Source of the DNA: Thermohalobaculum sp050043005
Lineage (GTDB): Bacteria; Pseudomonadota; Alphaproteobacteria; Rhodobacterales; Rhodobacteraceae
Assembly: GCA_050043005.1 (NCBI GenBank)
Contig: JBHJIZ010000030.1
Location: forward strand, 30,394-94,393
DNA: 64,000 nucleotides
Direction: 5' to 3'
How positions within the stretch are numbered: the stretch's first letter is position 1; each line of letters starts with the position of its first letter. This document shows positions 52,777 to 60,188 of this stretch, in pieces. The position numbers and the translations under genes are program-made. The notes under the pieces are model-generated. The model was not told where the DNA came from, ran no database searches, and worked only from the letters and a program-made list of their open reading frames with translations.

Positions 52777-53774
52777 ACTCGGTTCCCCTGAGCGTCGAAG
52801 CGGTGCAACATGTCGTCGCGCGGAGTCAGGTGAACGCGGTCGCCGTGCCGGAAACCGACCTCTCCATCGGCCCGGACAGTGATGCTATCGGCCAATCCTG
52901 TCCCGTGGATGTGGAAGACCGTATCCGAGCCAAGGTGCTCCGATACCCCCACGGTGCCCGACCATGCGCCCTCTTGATCCGTGATCGCCAGATGCTCTGG
53001 CCGGATCCCAATTGTATGGGCGCCACGTGCCTCGGCCTCTGCGCCCGTAATGAAGTTCATGCGGGGCGAGCCGATGAAGCCCGCGACGAACAGGTTCCGC
53101 GGCTCGCGGTACAATTCGAGTGGTGAGCCCACCTGTTCGATCTGTCCTGCCTGGAGCACCACGATCTTGTCGGCCATGGTCATCGCCTCGACCTGATCAT
53201 GCGTCACATAGATCATGGTGGTTTTCAGGCGCTCGTGCAGTTCGCTGATCTCGAGCCGCATGCCCACCCGCAAGGCCGCGTCCAGGTTCGAGAGCGGTTC
53301 GTCAAACAAGAAAGCCGACGGTTCGCGCACGATCGCGCGCCCAATCGCGACCCGCTGTCGCTGACCACCCGAAAGCTGTCCCGGCCGACGGTCGAGATAG
53401 TCGGTCAGGTTCAGCACGGACGCCGCTTGTTCGACCCGGCGATCCTGCTCCGCTCGGTCGAGTGATGCCATGCGCAGCGGAAAGGCGATGTTCTTGCGAA
53501 CGGTCATGTGCGGGTACAAGGCATACGACTGGAACACCATGGCGAGCCCGCGCTTCGCAGGCGGCGTCAAGGTCGCGTCCTGGCCGTCGATCTCGATCCG
53601 GCCATCCGAGATGTCCTCCAAACCGGCGATCAAACGCAGCAACGACGACTTGCCGCATCCGGACGGGCCAACGAAGACGGCAAACTCACCATCTTCGATC
53701 GTGAGGTCGAGAGGGCGAATGACTTGGATCTGGCCGAAGCTCTTCGACACGCCGTTCAGTACGATCTGTCCCAT
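52773..53774 (-). CDS. smoK: Polyol ABC transporter ATPase SmoK
   Basis: A 333-residue MalK/UgpC-type ATPase. Walker A GPSGCGKSSLLR, signature LSGGQRQRVAIGRAI, Walker B FLFDEPLSNLDAAL, and a C-terminal OB-like regulatory domain (about 235-330, with HTIGIRPEHLAI). It energises the SmoF-SmoG permease. Confidence 0.93.
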   Translation of the reverse strand: MGQIVLNGVSKSFGQIQVIRPLDLTIEDGEFAVFVGPSGCGKSSLLRLIAGLEDISDGRIEIDGQDATLTPPAKRGLAMVFQSYALYPHMTVRKNIAFPLRMASLDRAEQDRRVEQAASVLNLTDYLDRRPGQLSGGQRQRVAIGRAIVREPSAFLFDEPLSNLDAALRVGMRLEISELHERLKTTMIYVTHDQVEAMTMADKIVVLQAGQIEQVGSPLELYREPRNLFVAGFIGSPRMNFITGAEAEARGAHTIGIRPEHLAITDQEGAWSGTVGVSEHLGSDTVFHIHGTGLADSITVRADGEVGFRHGDRVHLTPRDDMLHRFDAQGNRV

Positions 53775-53783
53775 CTTACCCCC

Positions 53784-54614
53784 TTATTTCACTGCGCCGA
53801 ATGTCAGGCCGCGCACGAGTTGCTTCTGACTGAACCAGCCAAGGATCAGGATCGGAGCGATCGCCATGACCGATGCCGCCGAAAGCTTTGCGTAGAACAA
53901 ACCTTCCGGGCTGGAGTAGCTCGCGATGAACGCGGTCAGAGGCCCGGCCTTCGCCGCCGTCAGGTTCAGCGTCCAGAAGGCTTCGTTCCAGGCCAATATG
54001 AAGTTCAGCAGGATGGTCGAGGCAATCCCGGGAATGGCCATCGGGGTCAGCACGTAGAGGATCTCTTCACGCAGGCCGGCGCCGTCCATGCGCGCAGCTT
54101 CGAGGATGTCGACCGGGATCTCCTTGAAGTAGGTGTAGAGCATCCAGACGATGATCGGCAGGTTGATCAGCATCAGCACGATGACAAGGCCAAAGCGCGT
54201 GTCGAGAAGACCGAGTTCGATGAACACCAGATAAATCGGGTAAAGCACACCGACGGCCGGCAGCATCTTGGTCGACAGCATCCAAAGCAGGATGTCCTTT
54301 GTCCGCTTGGATGGCACGAAAGCCATCGACCATGCGGCAGGGACGGCCACAAGGATGCCCAGCAGCGTAGAACCGCCCGCGATGATCACAGAGTTCCAGA
54401 GGAACCGCATGTAATCCGAGCGCTCCTGAACAACGAAGTAGTTCTCGATCGTCCAGTCAAACGACAGGAACAGCGGTGGGTCGTTGATCGCCTGTGCCTC
54501 GGTCTTGAAGCTGGTCAGTATGGTCCACAGGATCGGGAAGAAGATCAGCAACCCGACGCTCCATGCCAGGAGCGTGTTGATCGCCTTGCGTTTCGTGGTG
54601 ACGGCTCGTGCCAT
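53784..54614 (-). CDS. smoG: Polyol ABC transporter permease SmoG
   Basis: A 276-residue MalG-type permease with about six membrane helices. The EAA loop is EAARMDGAGLREEILYVLTPMAIPGI. ATG 54614 gives MARAVTTKRKAINTLLAW; the longer frame to 54650 overlaps smoF. It partners SmoF for sorbitol/mannitol import. Confidence 0.93.
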   Translation of the reverse strand: MARAVTTKRKAINTLLAWSVGLLIFFPILWTILTSFKTEAQAINDPPLFLSFDWTIENYFVVQERSDYMRFLWNSVIIAGGSTLLGILVAVPAAWSMAFVPSKRTKDILLWMLSTKMLPAVGVLYPIYLVFIELGLLDTRFGLVIVLMLINLPIIVWMLYTYFKEIPVDILEAARMDGAGLREEILYVLTPMAIPGIASTILLNFILAWNEAFWTLNLTAAKAGPLTAFIASYSSPEGLFYAKLSAASVMAIAPILILGWFSQKQLVRGLTFGAVK

Positions 54615-54627
54615 TGTGCAATCCCCC

Positions 54628-55494
54628 TCAGGCGTCCAGGTTCTTGCCAACGATGCGCATCAGGAACAGCGCAACGATATTGGCCAGGATGATCGCATAG
54701 ACCCCGCCCGCGGACCCCAGCCCGACGTTCTGGCTCTCCAGCACCCGCTGGAATATCAGGTAGGTCAGCGTCTTGGTGCCGAATGCCCCGCCTGTCGTGA
54801 CGAAAATCTCCGCAAAGATCGACAGCAGAAAGATCGTCTGGATCAGGATGACCACGGTGATCGCCCGGCAGAGATGCGGCAGGATGATGAACCAGAACCG
54901 TTTCAGCGGCGGTGCGCCGTCCATCTCGGCAGCCTCAAGCTGCTCACTGTCCAGCGATTGCACGGCGGTCAGCAGGATCAAGGTCGCGAACGGCAACCAT
55001 TGCCAGCTGACAATCAGGATAATGGACTCCAGCGAATAATGGCTCAACCACTGCAAGGGTTCAGCGCCGAAGAACTTCCAAGTGTGCGCCAGAAGTCCGT
55101 TCACCGGATCCATGAACATGTTCTTCCAAACCAGTGCCGAGACGGTCGGCATTACGAAGAACGGCGCGATGACCATGATGCGGACGATCCCCTGTCCCCA
55201 AAGTGGCTGGTCCAGCAGCAGCGCGAGCAGAATTCCCAGCACCACCGTGATCACCAGGACGCCACCGACGATCAGCAGCGTGGCCTGAACGCTCGGCCAG
55301 AACGAGGACGAGGACACGAACCGGACGTAGTTTTCAAAGCCGACCCAGCCCAGGTCACCACCGCGCAGCGGCAGGTATTTCTTGAAGCTGAACCACAGCG
55401 TCATCGTGAGCGGCACGAGCATCCAAACCAAGAGCAGGAAGACTGCGGGCGCCATCATCAGACGTGCGGCGGAACGAGAGTGTTGAGTTGCCAT
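54628..55494 (-). CDS. smoF: Polyol ABC transporter permease SmoF
   Basis: A 288-residue MalF-type permease with six membrane segments and an EAA loop, EQLEAAEMDGAPPLKRFWFIILPHL. The start is GGAGGTGCATC followed by ATG 55494. smoE lies upstream, separated by a 111-base gap that contains a strong hairpin. Confidence 0.93.
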   Translation of the reverse strand: MATQHSRSAARLMMAPAVFLLLVWMLVPLTMTLWFSFKKYLPLRGGDLGWVGFENYVRFVSSSSFWPSVQATLLIVGGVLVITVVLGILLALLLDQPLWGQGIVRIMVIAPFFVMPTVSALVWKNMFMDPVNGLLAHTWKFFGAEPLQWLSHYSLESIILIVSWQWLPFATLILLTAVQSLDSEQLEAAEMDGAPPLKRFWFIILPHLCRAITVVILIQTIFLLSIFAEIFVTTGGAFGTKTLTYLIFQRVLESQNVGLGSAGGVYAIILANIVALFLMRIVGKNLDA

Positions 55495-55560
55495 GATGCA
55501 CCTCCGTCACAGGCGGCTGGCTCCGCTCTGCTTGACCGATCAGGTGGATTTTCGGCAGTC

Positions 55561-55586
55561 CCAGAGGACGGGCACCCGCCCTCTGG
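55561..55586 (-). other. Stem-loop in the smoE-smoF intercistronic gap
   Basis: Positions 55561-55567 pair with 55580-55586 (7 bp), and 55569-55572 with 55575-55578, with one mismatch between. No T run follows on the minus strand, so this is not a classical terminator. Such hairpins after binding-protein genes commonly protect the upstream mRNA from 3' decay and set a high SmoE:SmoFGK ratio. Confidence 0.6.
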
Positions 55587-55605
55587 AGAAGCCTGCTTGG
55601 CAGCC

Positions 55606-56910
55606 TTAGCGGTAGCCCGCAGCTTCCATGGCGTCGTTTGTCAAATCCTGCGCTTTGGCGAGCGCTTCATCGACGGTTTGCTGACCTGCATAAACCGCCG
55701 AGAATTCCTGGCTCACATCCGTCGCGATCCCGGCAAACTCGGGGATTGCGGCGAACTGGATGCCGACATAGGGGCTCGGCTCGACCGTGGAGTTGTTCGG
55801 GTCAGCCGACAGGATGGACTCCAGGGTCATCTTCGCGAACGGGATGTCCTTGTAGTTTGGGTTCTTGTAGAGCGAGATGCGCGCGCCCGGAGGCACATTG
55901 GCCCATCCCTCTTTCGACGCGACCAGTTCGATATAGCTGTTGGACGTCGCCCATTCGATGAACTGCTTTGCGGCATCCTTTTTCTGCGTGCCCGCCGGGA
56001 TCGCCAAGGCCCAAGCCCAGAGCCAGTTCGAGCGTTTGCCCAGACCGGTATCCGGCGCCAAGGCAAAGCCGACACGGTCCGCAACGGTCGAGTCGTCCGC
56101 ATTCGTCACGAAGGATGCAGCGACGGTGGCGTCGATCCACATGCCGCACTTGCCCTGCTGGAAGAGCGAAAGGTTCTCGTTGAATCCGTTGGTCGCGAAG
56201 CCCGGAGGGCCGGATTCGTTCATCATGCCGACGTAGAATTCCAGCGTGTCCTTCCACGGCTTGGTATCGAACTGGGCGTTCCAGTCCTCATCGAACCAAC
56301 GCGCGCCAAACGAGTTGGACATGGCGGTGATGAAAGCGCCGCCCTCGCCCCAACCGGCCTTGCCGCGCAGGCAGATACCGTTGATCTCGTTATCGCGATC
56401 CGTCATCGCCGCCGCGGCCTTGCGGATGAAGTCCCAGGTCGGCGCCTCGGGCATCTCCATTCCAGCCTTTTCCATAAGATCCGTGCGGAACATGATCATC
56501 GACGACTCGCCATAGAATGGCGCCGCGAACATCGTGCCGTCATAGGACAAGCCGCCCTTCATGGCAGGAAGGATGTCGTCGACATCGTATTCAGCCGACA
56601 GGTCATCCAGCGGAACCAGCCAACCGTTCTTTCCCCAGATCGGTGTCTCGTACATGCCGATTGTCATGATGTCGAAAGCGCCACCCTTGGTGGTAATGTC
56701 CGTCGTCACACGCTGGCGCAGGACGTTTTCTTCCAACGTGACCCATTCGACGGTGTGACCGGTCTTCTCTTCGAAATCGCCCGCCAGCTTCTGCATCCGG
56801 ATCATGTCACCGTTGTTCACAGTGGCGATGGTGATCGTCTCGGCGAACGCAACGCTTGTTGCGAGCAGAGATACCAACGAGGCAGCGCCAAGCGCTTTTC
56901 CGATGTTCAT
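55606..56910 (-). CDS. smoE: Sorbitol/mannitol-binding periplasmic protein SmoE
   Basis: A 434-residue family-1 extracellular solute-binding protein. Signal peptide MNIGKALGAASLVSLLATSVAFA, then ITIATVNNGDMIRMQKLAGDFEEKTGHTVE. The ligand region includes FDIMTIGMYETPIWGKNGWLVPLDD, characteristic of the polyol subgroup. GGGAGGA precedes ATG 56910; the frame to 56958 is longer but lacks similarity. First gene of the transport operon. Confidence 0.94.
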   Translation of the reverse strand: MNIGKALGAASLVSLLATSVAFAETITIATVNNGDMIRMQKLAGDFEEKTGHTVEWVTLEENVLRQRVTTDITTKGGAFDIMTIGMYETPIWGKNGWLVPLDDLSAEYDVDDILPAMKGGLSYDGTMFAAPFYGESSMIMFRTDLMEKAGMEMPEAPTWDFIRKAAAAMTDRDNEINGICLRGKAGWGEGGAFITAMSNSFGARWFDEDWNAQFDTKPWKDTLEFYVGMMNESGPPGFATNGFNENLSLFQQGKCGMWIDATVAASFVTNADDSTVADRVGFALAPDTGLGKRSNWLWAWALAIPAGTQKKDAAKQFIEWATSNSYIELVASKEGWANVPPGARISLYKNPNYKDIPFAKMTLESILSADPNNSTVEPSPYVGIQFAAIPEFAGIATDVSQEFSAVYAGQQTVDEALAKAQDLTNDAMEAAGYR

Positions 56911-56945
56911 CTTATTCCTCCCATTGTTTTCTTTCTTGGTTGCAA

Positions 56946-56974
56946 CTTTACGCAGCACCTCTCGGAATCGTCAA
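56946..56974 (-). promoter_or_regulatory. Candidate promoter of the smoE operon
   Basis: On the minus strand TTGACG (56969-56974) is separated by 17 bases from GTAAAG (56946-56951). The -35 is good and the -10 weak, compatible with a regulated promoter. It lies 36 bases before the smoE ATG. Confidence 0.35.
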
Positions 56975-56976
56975 AC

Positions 56977-57001
56977 AATTTTTTACGCGCGGAAAGTTTT
57001 T
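56977..57001. promoter_or_regulatory. Candidate SmoC operator upstream of smoE
   Basis: AATTTTTTACGCGCGGAAAG plus TTTTT: an AT-flanked CGCGCG core in the imperfect palindrome style of LacI-family operators. It sits immediately upstream of the candidate -35. A similar CGCGCG core flanked by A/T occurs upstream of smoC. Confidence 0.3.
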
Positions 57002-57008
57002 TCTTTGC

Positions 57009-58040
57009 TCACGCAGAGTCCCGCATCACAAGCCGCCCCTCGAACAGGATGCGCTCGTTGGTCACTGTTTGCGTGTCCGCGCCGACAGCGGCAAACAACG
57101 CCGTCACAGAACGTCTTGAGATCGCGTCGTAATCCTGAGCGACCGTCGTGAGCGGGGGGCATGTGAATCTCGAGAACGGGTGATCGTCCTGACCTGCAAC
57201 CCTCAGGTCGCAGGACTCGTGTCTGCCGACGCGTACCCCTCTTTCGTAACAGGCGGTCAGCAGGCCAATGGCCAGCCGGTCATTGCTGCACAGCACGGTG
57301 TTCGTCTTGAAGCGTTCCGCCGCCAGCGCCTTGATCCCGCCGGCACGCCCGATCTCCTCGAACGCCCAACCCTCACCTTCGACCTGAACGATCACCGGCG
57401 TGTGCCCCAGACCCTCCATTGCCTCGATGTAACCCTGCCGACGCCTGTTCGCGTTCGGATTTGCCGGGGCTTTCATCTCGAAGAAGCACGGCGGCGACCC
57501 CGTCCGGCAAAGGTATTCAACGATCAACTGAGAGAACTGCCGACTGTCGGAACCGATGAAGGTGATACCCATGTCCTGCAGGAAACTGTCGAACAGCACC
57601 GTCGGGACAGCTTTGCAGAATGCCTCGATCGCACGCCGGTCCGAGTTGCGCCCAAGCGGCGCCAGCAGGACGCCCGAAGGCTTCAGCGATCGCAGGTTGT
57701 CAAGGATCTCGAGCTCAAGCATCGGATCGCCATGCGAACTGAAAAGCGTCGGCCTGTACCCCGCGTCAATACAGTGCTGTTCGATGTTCCGCGCAATCTC
57801 TGCGAAGAACGGATCAGCAAGGTAGGGCACGACAATGCCCACCGTCTTGGTGAGCTTGCGGTTCTGGTTCACCGCAAAGATGTTCGGGCGATAATCGTAA
57901 CGCTCCAAGGCGTCTTCGATGCGCTTGCGCGTGGACGCTCGCACACTGTCCGGATCATTGAAATACTTCGACACCGTTGGTCGGGACACGCCGCTGACCG
58001 ACGCAAACTCTTCCATGTTTCGAACCTTGGATCCGGCCAT
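57009..58040 (-). CDS. smoC: LacI-family regulator of polyol use
   Basis: A 343-residue regulator. The helix-turn-helix is at residues about 8-27 (MEEFASVSGVSRPTVSKYFN), the hinge reads ALERYDYRPNIFA, and a periplasmic-binding-protein-like ligand domain follows (about 65-335). It is on the same strand upstream of smoE, and its position matches smoC of R. sphaeroides. Whether it represses or activates cannot be read here. Confidence 0.88.
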   Translation of the reverse strand: MAGSKVRNMEEFASVSGVSRPTVSKYFNDPDSVRASTRKRIEDALERYDYRPNIFAVNQNRKLTKTVGIVVPYLADPFFAEIARNIEQHCIDAGYRPTLFSSHGDPMLELEILDNLRSLKPSGVLLAPLGRNSDRRAIEAFCKAVPTVLFDSFLQDMGITFIGSDSRQFSQLIVEYLCRTGSPPCFFEMKAPANPNANRRRQGYIEAMEGLGHTPVIVQVEGEGWAFEEIGRAGGIKALAAERFKTNTVLCSNDRLAIGLLTACYERGVRVGRHESCDLRVAGQDDHPFSRFTCPPLTTVAQDYDAISRRSVTALFAAVGADTQTVTNERILFEGRLVMRDSA

Positions 58041-58112
58041 TCTCGCGACGCTTTCCCGGTCAATGCCATCGGCTTCGAGCCATCTGATCCGGATCTTTTA
58101 CGAAAATATCTT

Positions 58113-58134
58113 AAATTTGTCGCGCGTTAATTTT
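58113..58134. promoter_or_regulatory. Candidate SmoC operator upstream of smoC
   Basis: AAATTTGTCGCGCGTTAATT with following TT: CGCGCG core flanked by A/T tracts, resembling the site at 56977-57001. Located about 75-95 bases before the smoC start, consistent with autoregulation. Confidence 0.25.
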
Positions 58135-58272
58135 CGATTTCACGCCCTTTGGGCGATTGCTTTGGCAAACACCAATCAGTCCAAGCCATGAAAGCTGGCG
58201 CTGGTCGCCGAACGGAGCTTCAACCCCAAAGCCTCGTGGCGCTCGCAAACGAATGCCACGCTCCTCCGCGCC

Positions 58273-59232
58273 TCAGCGCAGGAACACCGGGCTTTGGATC
58301 TCACCTTGCAGCAGAGCCTTCATCGCCGCGCGTCGCTCGGTCAGGGACTGCGCTACCTCCAGGCCGGTTTCCGCACGGAAGTCGCCATCATATGCCCCGG
58401 AATAGATCGCCCGCTTCTCTTTGAGCGCCGCGAGCTTTACGTCACGATCGAAACTGTGGCCGAGCCCTGCGATCGTGTAGAACGGCGCGGCGTCGATAGG
58501 ATCGAGGTAGCCTTCAATCGACAAGGCTTGAAGCGGCCCCGCAGCACCCGTGAAGCGCCCTGGGATAATTCGGTCTGGCGCCAGACCCTGCGCTGTCTCC
58601 TCGCCGAGAACGGTTCCGTAGCTGCCCGGCGCTGGCAGGAAACTGCTATCGGTCAAAATCCTCCGCGCGCCGATCCCGACACCGGCACCTGTCAGAAGCG
58701 GTGAAATTGACCCAGACAGAACTGAAGGCCCGCCAAGCGGAAGCTCGTCCACGCGCGACGCAACGATCCGGTTTCCCTGCCAAACACCCGAGACCGCCAC
58801 ACGGTCGCCATTCCGAAGCTGGCCGATCATGCCGGCTTCCGGCAAAATCTCGATTCCGTTTACCTGCGCGACCCCGCCGTCACTCTCATCCACGATGACG
58901 CGTCCAATCACCGGATGGGTCACGTGAACCCGGCTGGCGAACAGGCCCTCCGTGGACGATGATGCTTCGATTGTCAGGCTTTGCCCAACGGCCAGCCGGT
59001 CCGCGCCAATGCTCCCGAACGCATCGGTGATCTCGGTGCCGTCGCTCAGCTGAACGCGCAAACCGTTCACGATCAGGCTGCCAAAATCCGTCAGGGTGCC
59101 AACGATCCCGGTGCCGCCAATGCCGCCCTTCGGTTTCTTCTTTGCTTCGCCCAGCTCAATGGCGCTGCTGCACGCACCGACTGCCGACGCGCCAAACCCT
59201 GCCAGAATAACGCGGCGGTTAATCTTCCTCAT
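58273..59232 (-). CDS. DUF5666 domain-containing lipoprotein
   Basis: A 319-residue protein. The N-terminus MRKINRRVILAGFGASAVGAC has a twin-Arg and a lipobox-like Cys, so it is probably exported as a lipoprotein. A Gly-rich linker (KKPKGGIGGTGIVG) leads into DUF5666 modules (about 40-200, with GTLTDFGSLIVNGLRVQLSDGTEI and GDRVAVSGVWQGNRIVASRV), which are predicted OB-like beta domains. Function unknown. It overlaps the upstream DUF6502 gene by 14 bases and is therefore coupled to it. Confidence 0.8.
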   Translation of the reverse strand: MRKINRRVILAGFGASAVGACSSAIELGEAKKKPKGGIGGTGIVGTLTDFGSLIVNGLRVQLSDGTEITDAFGSIGADRLAVGQSLTIEASSSTEGLFASRVHVTHPVIGRVIVDESDGGVAQVNGIEILPEAGMIGQLRNGDRVAVSGVWQGNRIVASRVDELPLGGPSVLSGSISPLLTGAGVGIGARRILTDSSFLPAPGSYGTVLGEETAQGLAPDRIIPGRFTGAAGPLQALSIEGYLDPIDAAPFYTIAGLGHSFDRDVKLAALKEKRAIYSGAYDGDFRAETGLEVAQSLTERRAAMKALLQGEIQSPVFLR

Positions 59233-60070
59233 TGTCCCCTGCCCCAGTCTTGGTGTCGCTGGTTGCTTCGTCTTCGCGGTAGAAATAGACCCCGAACCGG
59301 AATCGGTGCGTCCCGTCGGGCGCATCGAGATCGCGTTCCTGGTTCTTATGCGCCAGTTCGTTCAGGCGCACCAGAACACTACCGGCCACATCGCGCGCCT
59401 CGTCCTCCAACGCGTCGATCGAGTCAGACGTCAGTCTGTTGTAGAAGACGGCGCGCTCCATGAACGGTGGCTCATCGGACAACAGGTTGTCCACCGCCGC
59501 CGTGATGTGATCGCCAAGGTTTTCGGCGAAGAAGTAAACCTTCTGGTCCGGATCGGTCGGCCCCAGAAACGCATCCGCCCGCAAGTGGATCAGGTCATCC
59601 TCTTGCACCACCAGTCCTTGGCGCAAAAGCTCGTCAAACACCGTGCGGGGACGGATATCCGTACTGACGCTTCGCACCAAAGCATCGAAGCTCGGTCCCG
59701 CCTCGGCAGAGCGCGGCAGAGGGATCGGTCGACCATCAATGTCCCGTGTCTGTTCGCCCGCAAGCCACCGACCGAGTACCGATGCAAGCGTCGTCGTCTT
59801 CTCTTGAACCGCATCCACGGCGGGTAGATCGTCTTTTCGGAAGGATCGGACGTCACCGCGGTGCACGCCCGTGAGCATACTTATCCGACTGTCGGTCTGA
59901 CGAGCATTGTCCAGGCTGAAGTCCTGCTCGGCAACTTCGACATAGATCCTCTTGATCATGCGATAAAGCGCCGGAGCCGTCACACCCTGCGAAATCAGCG
60001 CGCGCACCAGCGGGCGCAGCACGGATTGCACACCTTTGATGAAGACATTCTCTGCGGGCTCGTCTGCCAT
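59219..60070 (-). CDS. DUF6502 family protein
   Basis: A 283-residue cytoplasmic protein. The N-terminal part (VLRPLVRALISQGVTAPALYRMIKRIYVEVAE, then SRISMLTGVHRGDVRSFRKDD) resembles a helix-turn-helix-like module, which characterises DUF6502. The C-terminal half is mixed alpha/beta without known motifs. Start ATG 60070; a longer frame to 60175 is unlikely. It forms an operon with the DUF5666 gene and is divergent from the fasciclin-RTX gene, so a regulatory role is plausible but unproven. Confidence 0.72.
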   Translation of the reverse strand: MADEPAENVFIKGVQSVLRPLVRALISQGVTAPALYRMIKRIYVEVAEQDFSLDNARQTDSRISMLTGVHRGDVRSFRKDDLPAVDAVQEKTTTLASVLGRWLAGEQTRDIDGRPIPLPRSAEAGPSFDALVRSVSTDIRPRTVFDELLRQGLVVQEDDLIHLRADAFLGPTDPDQKVYFFAENLGDHITAAVDNLLSDEPPFMERAVFYNRLTSDSIDALEDEARDVAGSVLVRLNELAHKNQERDLDAPDGTHRFRFGVYFYREDEATSDTKTGAGDNEED

Positions 60071-60188
60071 ATGCCCACACCTAACGCTGGTGGAAAAAAA
60101 AGCCACGTCCATCCTTGACGATTCCAGCCCTCGGAACAGCTTTCGACTTTGTGTGGAAAAATTCTCCACAAACAATCAGGAGCGCGCG

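Noticed and set aside
54484..57132. 882-codon plus-strand open frame across smoG, smoF and smoE
   Set aside because: It runs antisense through three clearly recognisable transporter genes and their gaps; its His/Arg/Gln-rich translation has no family.
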